DNA from: Myxococcales bacterium
GTDB taxonomy: Bacteria > Myxococcota_A > Bradymonadia > REDH01
NCBI GenBank assembly: GCA_020633625.1
Contig: JACKDJ010000027.1
Span: 1-54,935, forward strand
DNA length: 54,935 nucleotides
Direction: 5' to 3'
This document shows, one piece after another, positions 34,026 through 42,560 of this stretch. Within the stretch, counting starts at the first letter, position 1. Each line of letters begins with the position of its first letter. Both the position numbers and the translations under genes were made by a program. The notes under the pieces are model-generated. The model was not told where the DNA came from. It searched no databases and saw nothing but the letters and a program-made list of their open reading frames with translations.

Positions 34026-35633
34026 CTATTGCCCTCGCGCTCGACGTCCCGGCGCGCCCGACTGAGCGCCGCGCGACGCGTCTGGCCGGCGCTCGTAGAT
34101 CGTATAGTCGTCACCGACCAGGGCGGGAGCGTAGCGCTCGTCTAGCGCGACCTCGAGCGCGTCGAACTCATCTGTGGCGGCCGGGCCGGTGACTCGCTCG
34201 CCGTCGAAGCGGATCAGGAAGCGGGGCGGGTTGCTGAAAAGGCGTCCGACCAGCTCGAGCCGCATCCGCGCGACGACCGGGTCGTCGACGTGATGGTAGA
34301 AGACGTAGTCATACGGATACCGGGTCGCGGACGGGATGCGCGCGAGCAGCATCGCGTGGACTGCCCCCCCCGACCAGTCGAGCGACTGGCACTCGTCGCC
34401 GGGTTGCTCGTGGGCAGCGAGCCACGACGCGATCGCGTCGACGCGACCTTCTTTGGGCGAAAGCGGCGGACCACCCATCAGCTCGGACCGGAAGTTCGGC
34501 GCCAGGTTCACGCCGAAGAAGACGAGCGCCGCCAGCAGGGCAACCGGCGCGATCCGGTGCGACTCGGGGGCTTCGGGCGACACCTTCGGGCGCACCAGCA
34601 ACAGACCGCCGGCGACCGCCGCGAAGTACTGGAACGGCATCCAGTGGTAGTCCCAGAACTGGCCGGCGAACGCGGGCTCGATCGTGTAGGCGACCGCGAG
34701 CGCTACCCAGAGGCCGATCTGCGTGCGCGCCGGGCGCCCCAGTCCGGGCTCGACCGAGCGGAGGAACGCCACGAAGAGAGGCGCAAGCCAGACCGCGTGG
34801 CCGCCGAGATCGCGGATTCCGAGGAAGACCGAGGACACACGCTGCCCTGCCGAGAGCGTCTCGTGCTGCCCGCTAAGGCTGACGTGAAGCGGAAGGTAGT
34901 CGACGATCATCTCGACAAACGCGTCGAGCGCTCCGAACGACCAGACCCAGGCGAGCGCCGTGAGGATCGGCACCATGAGACCGAGCGAGCCCCACACGAT
35001 CGCGCGCACCGCCTCGTCCCACGCCCGCCGCGCGGCACCGCCCCACGCTGCCCACGGATAGAGGACGGCCAGCGGGAACCCGATCGCGAGGTGCGGCTTG
35101 ATCGTTACGGCCGCGCCGAAGCCGACACCGATCAGGAACGCAGCCCACCGCCGCGTGGCCAGCGGCGAGGTCGCGAGCGACACCGCCGCGGCGATGGGAA
35201 GCACCGCCACCCCGTCGCGCTGGAGCAGCATCCACGGGCCGTTCCCGTACCACTGAAGGCCGTAGAGCACGACGGCAGCCCACGCCGCGCGCCGGTCCAC
35301 GCGCGCGATCGCAGTGTACGTGACGGCCGAGACGCTCAGCAGCCACAGCAGGTTGACGACCTGGAAGCCGAAATCGCCCCACCCCACCGAACGGCCGATC
35401 GCGATGTGGAACATCAACGAGCCGGGGAAGCTCGTCTCGAAAATGTCGCGGTACGGCGCATAGCCGAGCTCCGAGATCGACCACGCCACGTAGTGGAGCA
35501 TCGGCGTGTCGTGGATCATCCTCCATCGGAGCGCGAGCCCCGCCTCGACCACAAGCAGGATGCTCAACGCCGCCAGGAGCGCGCACGTGAGGCGGACCTC
35601 TAGCGGGGCGCCGTGGCGTCGGGGTTGCAGCAT
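34026..35633 (-). CDS. GT-C-type glycosyltransferase-like membrane protein
   Basis: A 535-residue protein with about ten membrane segments and a soluble C-terminal domain of about 150 residues. The first periplasmic loop contains ELGYAPYRDIFETSFPG, with an acidic pair typical of lipid-phosphate-sugar-dependent GT-C enzymes (PMT/ArnT/GT39-like). The C-terminal domain includes CQSLDWSGG and a YPYDYVFYHH segment. It probably transfers a sugar from a polyprenyl-phosphate donor in the periplasm; acceptor unknown. It is convergent with the MBL-fold gene. Confidence 0.65.
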   Translation of the reverse strand: MLQPRRHGAPLEVRLTCALLAALSILLVVEAGLALRWRMIHDTPMLHYVAWSISELGYAPYRDIFETSFPGSLMFHIAIGRSVGWGDFGFQVVNLLWLLSVSAVTYTAIARVDRRAAWAAVVLYGLQWYGNGPWMLLQRDGVAVLPIAAAVSLATSPLATRRWAAFLIGVGFGAAVTIKPHLAIGFPLAVLYPWAAWGGAARRAWDEAVRAIVWGSLGLMVPILTALAWVWSFGALDAFVEMIVDYLPLHVSLSGQHETLSAGQRVSSVFLGIRDLGGHAVWLAPLFVAFLRSVEPGLGRPARTQIGLWVALAVAYTIEPAFAGQFWDYHWMPFQYFAAVAGGLLLVRPKVSPEAPESHRIAPVALLAALVFFGVNLAPNFRSELMGGPPLSPKEGRVDAIASWLAAHEQPGDECQSLDWSGGAVHAMLLARIPSATRYPYDYVFYHHVDDPVVARMRLELVGRLFSNPPRFLIRFDGERVTGPAATDEFDALEVALDERYAPALVGDDYTIYERRPDASRGAQSGAPGRRARGQ

Positions 35634-35949
35634 CGAACTCAGTGGAAGGAGGCGAATTGCCTACATCCGTCTACATCTACCAAATGCCGGTCGCTGGGGG
35701 AACACCGAACTTGCATCGCGACGGTCACGCGTGCCTTCGACTGGCGGCTCCGATGTCGCACCACTTCACGATCGGCTCGGCTGCGACTAACCTCTGCAAG
35801 ACTCGACCGGAACGCCCGATGCCACACCGCGCCACTCCTCGTCTCCCCGAACCTGGACCCGCGCAGCATCGCCACCACCGGGCGCCGAGTGAACGCGGAC
35901 GGCGAGGGTCGTCGACCGGCTCCCCCGCGCGTTCCGGCGTGGTGCTCCG
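35634..35949. other. Divergent intergenic region
   Basis: About 316 bases between the GT-C-like gene and the RelA/SpoT-like gene. It must contain promoters for both, but I see no convincing -35/-10 pair, hairpin or RNA gene. Open frames crossing it have no protein-like composition. Confidence 0.4.
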
Positions 35950-36996
35950 ATGGGCATGACGACGGCCTCTCCGCTCGCCCTCGTCTCGAAGGAAGAGGCG
36001 CTTCATCGCTTTCTGGGGCGGCTCGCATCGGCCCGCGCGCACCTCGAGTCGTCGGCCGAGCCACTGGACCTGCGCTTTACTCGGGCCGAGGTCGCGAACG
36101 TCGCGGACGCCTTCTCTCGGAGCATCCTTCGCGGGGAGGCGCGACTGCACCGGCTCTGCGGCCTTGTCGGCGAGCTCGCCCTCGGGCCTGGCTACGGCAT
36201 CACGAGCGTCGTCGTCGGTGAGCTCGCCGGAGAGCCCGAGCGGTTCACGCTCAGCCAGCCGATCTCTGCCGAGACGCTGTACGCGACGACCGACCTCGCG
36301 CTCGGCAACCGGATGCTCGGCGACATCCGCGTGCTGCGCGCCGGCGAGTGGGTGCGGCCCAGCCTCGTCGCGAACTTCGTCGAGTATCAGCCGGTCGCCC
36401 TCTCGCGCTGGCAGGTCCACAAGATGACGAGCCGGATCAAGGCCGAGGAAGAGATCTGGAACAAGGTCGTCGACGAGCTGTTCGACATCGACGCGCTCGT
36501 GCAGCGCGACAAGGAGCTCAGCCAGCACAGCCGCTTTATCAAGGACGTCTTCGGCGTGAAGCTCGTCGTCGCCGACGCCGACGCCGCGCGACGGCTGCAC
36601 GATGCCCTCGCCTCGACCCCGTTCAGCGAAGACGCCCTCGCTCGCTTCTCGGTGCCAGACCTCCCCGGCACGCGCGCCATCGAGTTCTTCGAGGTCAAGG
36701 ACTACCTCGAGGGCTACGGGAAGCAGAGCGGCTGGGCCGCGCTGAAGTCCGTGCTGACGTGGTGGGACGCTATGTTCGAGCTGCAGCTCCAGCCGCTAGA
36801 CAATTACTACTCCGAGCGCGAGCACCTGACCCGCGAGAGCCACGCCGGGTTCAAGCAGCGGCGCGAGGCGCTACGCGACCGCATCGCGCGAGACGTGCCG
36901 CTGTTCGCGTTCATGCGCGACCTCGTCGCGTGGCTGTTCGGCGCGGCCACCGAGCCCCCGTCGCACGATGGGGTCCACGTCGAGCTGCTCCCCTGA
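35950..36996 (+). CDS. Unknown protein with a divergent RelA/SpoT-like synthetase domain
   Basis: A 348-residue cytoplasmic protein, no close family recognised. Residues 155-305 follow the motif order of (p)ppGpp synthetase domains: SRIKAEEEI (Arg162, Lys164), a central KDVFGVKLVV (in place of DIxGxRIV), FFEVKDYLEGYGKQSGW (matching KDYI..PK.NGY), and FELQLQ (Glu277, Gln279, matching the catalytic ExQ). The Arg of GxR is Lys, and the His of SLH is Lys, so activity is uncertain. The N-terminal 150 residues are of unknown type. Start could be the ATG at 35950 or 35956. The assignment is by motif order only. Confidence 0.45.
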   Translation: MGMTTASPLALVSKEEALHRFLGRLASARAHLESSAEPLDLRFTRAEVANVADAFSRSILRGEARLHRLCGLVGELALGPGYGITSVVVGELAGEPERFTLSQPISAETLYATTDLALGNRMLGDIRVLRAGEWVRPSLVANFVEYQPVALSRWQVHKMTSRIKAEEEIWNKVVDELFDIDALVQRDKELSQHSRFIKDVFGVKLVVADADAARRLHDALASTPFSEDALARFSVPDLPGTRAIEFFEVKDYLEGYGKQSGWAALKSVLTWWDAMFELQLQPLDNYYSEREHLTRESHAGFKQRREALRDRIARDVPLFAFMRDLVAWLFGAATEPPSHDGVHVELLP

Positions 36997-37090
36997 CGTC
37001 GCGCCGCCGGCAGACCTACAGCGGACGAACAGTTCTCGCTCGCGAAGGGAAGGTGGTACGTTCCCGTTGACGACTCGCCCAGGCGGTCAG

Positions 37091-40057
37091 ATGCGCCGAA
37101 CGGTCCCGCACCCGCTGCTCCCTCACCTCGCCTCGATGTTGGCCATCGCGCTCGTCGCGATCGCTCCGCTGGGCGGCTGCTCCGCGCCATCCAGCGCAGG
37201 CGGGCGCTGCGCCGACCAGGACTGCGACGCCGAGAGCGGTGACTTCGATGCCGCCAGCGACGCCGCCGGCGACGCCACGGCCGACGCCGGCGACGCCGAC
37301 GACGGGACGGCGTTCGACGCCGGCGACGTGGAGTTCGATGCTGCAGACGGCGGCGATGACCACGACGGGCGCGCTGACGCTGACTCCGACTCCGACGACG
37401 CAACCGAAGACGCGGTCATCGCGCCGGACGGCGACACGACGGGCGCGGATGCCGACCCCGAAGTCGGCGACGCCGCGGACGACGGCGCAGACGGTGACGC
37501 AGAATCCGACACGCCGGGTGATGACGCCGACGACGTTAGCGACGATGCCGGGGACACCACCGGGGACCTGATAGAACCGGAGTGCGACGGCGCTCCAGGA
37601 AACGCCTGTGGAGGCTGCGCGACGCTCGCGAGCGCGCCCGGAACTCCGTGCGGGACCTGCGCCGACGGGCGCTGGACGTGCGACGGAGACGACGCGGTGT
37701 CCTGCGTGGGCGCCAGCCTTCGGCCGCGGAGCTGGTGGCGCGACGTCGACGGCGACGGGTACGGGGAGCGCGGCTCGCTGCCACGCGACGCCTGTCTGGC
37801 GCCAGTCGGGTGGGTCGACGACGCAAGCGACTGCGATGACGACGACCCGAATGTTTCGCCCGAGGGCGTCGAGACGTGCGACGGCCGCGACGAGGACTGT
37901 GACGACGCGGTAGACGAGTCGCCGGCGGCGGCGTGTTTGGACGCGTGCTGCGACGACAGCCTCGTGTGCGAGGCGGGACGCTGCCGCGCGAGCTGCAGCG
38001 TCGGAGCCGAGCGTTGCGGGACGGCCCCCGAGTTCTGCTGCGACATCGGCGACATCTGCTACGCCGGCACGTGCGCCGCTCCCGGGGAGCCGTGCCGCTT
38101 CACCGAGGACTGCGGCCTCGACGAGATCTGCGAGCCCGAGCTCGGGCTCTGCTTGCCGCGGGCGCTGGTTCCCCCGTGCGAGTTCATCCCACCGGTCGGC
38201 GTCTTCTCGCCTACGATCGGGTGCCGCTGGACGCCGGCCGGGCTTTCGACCGACCCCGCGCGCGACGACGTCGTGGCGACTCCCATCGTGATCAACCTGA
38301 CCGACGACGACGGAGACGGCGACACCGACGCCGAGGACGATCCGGAGGTGGTCTTCCTGACCTACGAGCTCGAGCGCGGGTGCTGCAACGTCGCCGCGAC
38401 GCTGCGGATCATCTCCGGCGTGTGCAATGCGGACGGGACCGCAAACACGCGCGGATCGATCAACTCGCCGGAGCTGAACAACGACACCGGCATCGCAGCC
38501 GGCGATCTCGACGGCGACGGCGTGCCAGAGATTGTTGCCGTCACGCGTATCAGCGGCAGCCCGCGCGGGACCGTCGCGTTTCGCCGCACCTCGGATGACG
38601 CCTCTTCGTGGGAGGTCGCCTGGCAGAACACGTCGTACCCGTCGTCGTCGCACACGCGGGGCGGAGCGACCATCTCGCTGGCGGATCTGGACGCCGACGG
38701 CACGCCCGAGGTCGTGATCGGGAACGTCGTCCTCGATGGGGTCACCGGCGCACTCGAGTGGGACGGAAACGTCACGTCGGGCGGCCGCGGCGGCATCGGC
38801 AACAACGCGTTCCTTGGACCAACCTCGGCGGTCGGCGACGTCAACCTGGACGGGTTCCAGGAGGTGGCGGCCGGAAACACGCTGTATGCGCACGACGGCA
38901 CCGTGCTGTGGACGTACTCGTACACGACCTCGAACTCGGCCTGCGGCGGCTCCCTCCCCTGTGATGGGTTCGACGCGCTCGCGAACTTCGACGCCGACCC
39001 GCAGGCGGAGATCGTCGCCGTGCGGCGCGGAGAGGTGTTCATCTGGAACCACGACGGCACCCTCCTGTGGCAGGCACAGATCCCGGTCGACGACTGCGGG
39101 AACAACGAATCCGGGCCGCCGACGGTCGCCGACTTCGACGGCGACGGCGAGCCCGAGATCGGCACCGCGTCGGCAGATTTCTACGTCGTCCTAGACCCCG
39201 GCGACTGCGGCGACGACTGGGCCGCAAATGGCTGCGACCGACGAAACATCCGCTGGAAGGTCCCGAATCAAGACTGCTCCAGCCGCGCCACCGGGTCGAG
39301 CGTGTTCGACTTCGAGGGCGACGGTCGCGCCGAGGTCATCTACGCCGACGAGGTCTCCTTCCGCATCTTCGACGGCCGCACCGGCGCCATCCTCTTCGAC
39401 GACCAAACACACGGCTCGCACACGCGGATCGAGATGCCGGTCATCGCCGACGTCGACAACGACGGGAACGCCGAGATCGTGATCCCGGAGAATGGGAGCA
39501 ACGGCGGGACGCCCGGCGTGGAGATCTGGGACGATGCGGCCGACAACTGGGTGCGGACGCGGCGCGTCTGGAACCAGCACGGGTACTCCGTCACCAACAT
39601 CCGCGAGGACGGCACCATCCCCCGCGTGCCCGAGACGAACTGGCTCAACCCCCGCATGAACCACTGGCGGCAGAACACGCAGCCGGCCGGCATCTTCGAC
39701 GCGCCCGACCTCGTCGTGCTGGCGCTCGACGCAGCAGCCGACGCCTGCCCGATCGCCGCGGTCGACGTCGTCGTCACCGTCGAGAACCAGGGCGCCCTGA
39801 GCGTGCCGGCCGGTGCCGCCGTCGAGGTCACCCTCGTCGCAGGCGCAGAGACTCGCCGCCTCGGCACGCTCACGACCTCGCGCCGACTGTTCCCCGGCGA
39901 CGAGGAGACGATCGAGGCGCACCTCGTGATCGACTCACCGCCCGAACCTCCCTACGATGTCCTCGCCACGGTCGATCCGGACGAGCGAATCAACGAGTGC
40001 GACGAGACGAACAACGCGCGAGAGGCCTTCGGCGTAAGCTGCTACCCCTGGCCCTAG
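37091..40057 (+). CDS. Large surface lipoprotein: MopE-like motif, FG-GAP repeats, CARDB-like domain
   Basis: A 988-residue predicted lipoprotein: signal peptide ending in PLGGC (Cys30), then a very Asp/Ala/Gly-rich stretch (about 40-155), then Cys-rich modules including a MopE-type element (DCDDDDPNVSPEGVETCDG then DEDCDDAVDE), known in related proteins as a putative copper-binding motif. From about residue 400 there are seven FG-GAP/VCBS-like calcium-binding repeats (for example GDLDGDGVPEIVAV, ADFDGDGEPEIGTA, ADVDNDGNAEIVIP), which normally build a beta-propeller. The last 100 residues look like a CARDB adhesion domain. It is probably an outer-membrane surface protein. The end overlaps the next gene's start by 61 bases. 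Confidence 0.82.
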   Translation: MRRTVPHPLLPHLASMLAIALVAIAPLGGCSAPSSAGGRCADQDCDAESGDFDAASDAAGDATADAGDADDGTAFDAGDVEFDAADGGDDHDGRADADSDSDDATEDAVIAPDGDTTGADADPEVGDAADDGADGDAESDTPGDDADDVSDDAGDTTGDLIEPECDGAPGNACGGCATLASAPGTPCGTCADGRWTCDGDDAVSCVGASLRPRSWWRDVDGDGYGERGSLPRDACLAPVGWVDDASDCDDDDPNVSPEGVETCDGRDEDCDDAVDESPAAACLDACCDDSLVCEAGRCRASCSVGAERCGTAPEFCCDIGDICYAGTCAAPGEPCRFTEDCGLDEICEPELGLCLPRALVPPCEFIPPVGVFSPTIGCRWTPAGLSTDPARDDVVATPIVINLTDDDGDGDTDAEDDPEVVFLTYELERGCCNVAATLRIISGVCNADGTANTRGSINSPELNNDTGIAAGDLDGDGVPEIVAVTRISGSPRGTVAFRRTSDDASSWEVAWQNTSYPSSSHTRGGATISLADLDADGTPEVVIGNVVLDGVTGALEWDGNVTSGGRGGIGNNAFLGPTSAVGDVNLDGFQEVAAGNTLYAHDGTVLWTYSYTTSNSACGGSLPCDGFDALANFDADPQAEIVAVRRGEVFIWNHDGTLLWQAQIPVDDCGNNESGPPTVADFDGDGEPEIGTASADFYVVLDPGDCGDDWAANGCDRRNIRWKVPNQDCSSRATGSSVFDFEGDGRAEVIYADEVSFRIFDGRTGAILFDDQTHGSHTRIEMPVIADVDNDGNAEIVIPENGSNGGTPGVEIWDDAADNWVRTRRVWNQHGYSVTNIREDGTIPRVPETNWLNPRMNHWRQNTQPAGIFDAPDLVVLALDAAADACPIAAVDVVVTVENQGALSVPAGAAVEVTLVAGAETRRLGTLTTSRRLFPGDEETIEAHLVIDSPPEPPYDVLATVDPDERINECDETNNAREAFGVSCYPWP

Positions 40058-42108
40058 CGGGGAGCCTGACGCCAAGCTGCGGCCCGGCTGCCACGGACGA
40101 GGGAGACGTTGGAGCTGCCGACGTCGGGGTCCGCCCAGACGCGTGCAGCGCCGAGCCCGGGCTCGGCGCGCTCATCGCGACCGCGCGACCGGAAAACCGC
40201 GCCGACGGACTGGTGCTCTACGAGCTGCAGGTCCGCTCCGCGAACGCCTGCGACCCAGACATCGGGAGCGACGACCAGCGCGCACGCTGCGCCGCGCAGG
40301 TCGGTCCATTCGGCGGCTACCGGGCGACGGACAGCGTCTGTGCGGCGCCGAATGAGTACACGCGCATCCGCGGCGGCACGCTCCAGGACCTGCTGACAGA
40401 CTCCGACGACTTCGAGGTCGCGATCAGCCTGCGGTATGTCGCGGAGTCGGTCGGAGCCAACGCCGTCTGGCTAATGCCCGTGTTTCCAAACAACGACACG
40501 GTGCGCCTCCCCGATCCATGCGACAACCTCGGCTCGCCCTACGCGTCGACCGACTACTTCCACATCGACCCAAACATCGACGCGGACTGCGTCGCCAGCG
40601 GCGACACCGCCTGTCGGCGCTTCGACGCGATCGACGCGGTGCTCGACCGCGCACACGAGCTCGGGCTCGGGGTGTTCCTCGACGTCGCGTTCAACCACTT
40701 CGGCCACGGCTACCGCTACTTCGACACGGCCGCCGCGCGCCCCACACGCGCGCTCGGCGACGAAGCGCTCGGTGCGGCGTGGGACTTCGAAGCGACGTTC
40801 GATCCTGCGCTGTTGAACCCTGTCGTGATCGATACAGAGGAAGCGGTCCAGGCCGTGGCAAGCGCCGATCCCGACGCGGCGCGCGACCTCGAAGGCCTGA
40901 CGGCGCGCTGCCCGGGCCTCTCCGCCGCAGTGCTGCCCTCGGCCTTCGCGCTCTGGCGTGTCGCGTTCGATGACGAGCGCGAGCGCTTCAACTGCGACGG
41001 TCCGCCGCTGCTCGCCGCGACGCTCCCAGCTCACTACGTCGCGGGCGACGCGCGGCCGGCCACCGTCGTGGGCGCGCTGACGTCGGCGTACGGCTGGCGC
41101 GACGTCGACTTCTTGTACCACCGCGTGGGGGAAGGCCACGACCGAGAGGCGGCAAGGACACGGGATCTCGTGTTTCGCGCCCTCAACTTCTGGGTCGCCC
41201 GCGGCGTCGACGGATTTCGGCTGGACCACGCGACGGACGCACTCTCGGGGATGTCGGCCGAGACGTGGCGATACGTCACGAGCAAGGTCGCGTACTACGC
41301 CGCGCTGCGCGGACAGCGGGCGCCGATCTGGCTCGCAGAGGAGTTTGACCGGCCCGACGAGATGTCGGGTCCTTCCGACATCGTCACCGAGGGATACCTG
41401 TTCGAGATGCTCGCGCGCGGGCGCCCACGCGGCGCGGCCGAGGTCGAAGCCGCGGTGTCTCGGACGCGCAGATTTGGCGACGACGCCCGCGTGCTGACGG
41501 CGCTCGAGACCCACGACGAGCTGCGCCTGGTGACCGACACCGGGCTCGACGCATGGACTGGGCTAGGATTCTGGTCGGCCGGTGCCGCCACCCGGTCCGT
41601 GCCGATGCTGCTCATGGGGCAGGAGTTTGGCGAGTCGGCACGCCTCGCGTTCCGTCGCTCCCACTATCTCCCCGCGCGCTTCGTGGGGACGCCGCAGCAC
41701 CGCGACGACGCCCGCGCGCTCATCGCCGCCTACCGAGCCGAGATCGAGGTTCGACGAGCAGAGGCCGGCGGGGCGCTGCGCGGGTCCGGATCACGAGCGC
41801 TGCGGGCCCCCGGCACATCGGCGCCCTACGACGGCGTGGTCGCCACCCTGCGCTGGGACGACGCCGGCCGTGTGGCGATCGTGCTAAACAACCTCTACTG
41901 GTCCGACGCCGCGATCACGGTCGCGATCCCATCGGACGCCCGCATCGGTGTGGGACTGGCAGCCTGCGACAGCTACCGCGTCCGCGACCTGCTCGGCGCC
42001 GGCGTCGTGGTCCCGTGCACGTCGGCGTCCCGCTTCGAGGCCGGCGTGCGGATGTGGCTTCCAGCGGAGCGGCGGGTGATCTGGGGCGCCGTCGAGCGGT
42101 GCGAGTAG
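39997..42108 (+). CDS. GH13 alpha-amylase-family lipoprotein
   Basis: A 703-residue glycoside hydrolase family 13 enzyme with the (beta/alpha)8 motifs: region I DVAFNHFGHG, region II GVDGFRLDHATDA with the nucleophile Asp410, region III WLAEEFD with acid/base Glu448, and region IV ETHDE with Asp507. All three catalytic residues are present, so activity on alpha-glucans is likely. The only plausible start is the GTG at 39997, which gives a basic n-region and a hydrophobic stretch ending SLTPSC (Cys28), a poor but plausible lipobox. It overlaps the FG-GAP lipoprotein gene by 61 bases. An insertion of about 100 residues lies between regions I and II. Confidence 0.85.
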   Translation: MRRDEQRARGLRRKLLPLALAGSLTPSCGPAATDEGDVGAADVGVRPDACSAEPGLGALIATARPENRADGLVLYELQVRSANACDPDIGSDDQRARCAAQVGPFGGYRATDSVCAAPNEYTRIRGGTLQDLLTDSDDFEVAISLRYVAESVGANAVWLMPVFPNNDTVRLPDPCDNLGSPYASTDYFHIDPNIDADCVASGDTACRRFDAIDAVLDRAHELGLGVFLDVAFNHFGHGYRYFDTAAARPTRALGDEALGAAWDFEATFDPALLNPVVIDTEEAVQAVASADPDAARDLEGLTARCPGLSAAVLPSAFALWRVAFDDERERFNCDGPPLLAATLPAHYVAGDARPATVVGALTSAYGWRDVDFLYHRVGEGHDREAARTRDLVFRALNFWVARGVDGFRLDHATDALSGMSAETWRYVTSKVAYYAALRGQRAPIWLAEEFDRPDEMSGPSDIVTEGYLFEMLARGRPRGAAEVEAAVSRTRRFGDDARVLTALETHDELRLVTDTGLDAWTGLGFWSAGAATRSVPMLLMGQEFGESARLAFRRSHYLPARFVGTPQHRDDARALIAAYRAEIEVRRAEAGGALRGSGSRALRAPGTSAPYDGVVATLRWDDAGRVAIVLNNLYWSDAAITVAIPSDARIGVGLAACDSYRVRDLLGAGVVVPCTSASRFEAGVRMWLPAERRVIWGAVERCE

Positions 42109-42560
42109 GCCTCTGTGCCAATGGACGGGAGACCACGGGTCGTCGAAGATAGGCTACTTCGGCGACGTGGCCACGGAGTCCATCGCGCCGCAGCGCGCAA
42201 AACGCCCGGAGTTCTGGGGCGAAACGGCGAAGCCCCTTCGGATCGCTCCTTGGGGGCTTCTGTTTACCGACCCTCGCGGCTTGGTGGCGACGAGAGAGAA
42301 ATGGCTCAAAGTCCGACTGCCTTTGGGAGGGCGTTGATTGTACGCAAGATGTTGAATTTACGCCGCTAATGCTGGCAGCAAACGGAGCGTAGGCCCCGGC
42401 ACGGCGCCTTCCGCGGCGGGCGGGCTTCAGCAGCGCTAGTAACGCAGGCTTGACTAGTGATGGACGCTGGTAAAGGGTTCGTTACTAACACCACGCCGTT
42501 GTAACACCGGCTTGCCCAGCCCGGGCTCCTGATCGAGCGGGCGTTCCCAGCGGAGCCGAC
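42109..42560. other. Intergenic gap of 452 bases, AT-richer than surroundings
   Basis: No supportable gene. It holds the terminator at 42229-42265 and, towards its end, a lower-GC stretch (about 42330-42500) before the Fic gene that probably contains the Fic promoter and may mark an insertion boundary. No tRNA or clear repeat found. Confidence 0.5.
42229..42265 (+). terminator. Rho-independent-like terminator after the amylase gene
   Basis: GAAGCCCC (42229-42236) pairs with GGGGCTTC (42253-42260), 16-nt loop, and is followed by TGTTT. This is the best intrinsic terminator in the window; it sits 120 bases after the amylase stop. Confidence 0.65.

Noticed and set aside
35642..35959. 105-codon open frame in the divergent gap.
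   Set aside because: Pro/Arg/His-rich composition, no family, and it would cover the region needed for promoters.
39067..39996. Extension of the amylase frame into the FG-GAP lipoprotein gene.
   Set aside because: It reads as Arg-rich shadow sequence; the signal peptide starts at the GTG at 39997.
42115..42369. 84-codon open frame after the amylase.
   Set aside because: It has no ribosome-binding site or domain and contains a terminator hairpin.
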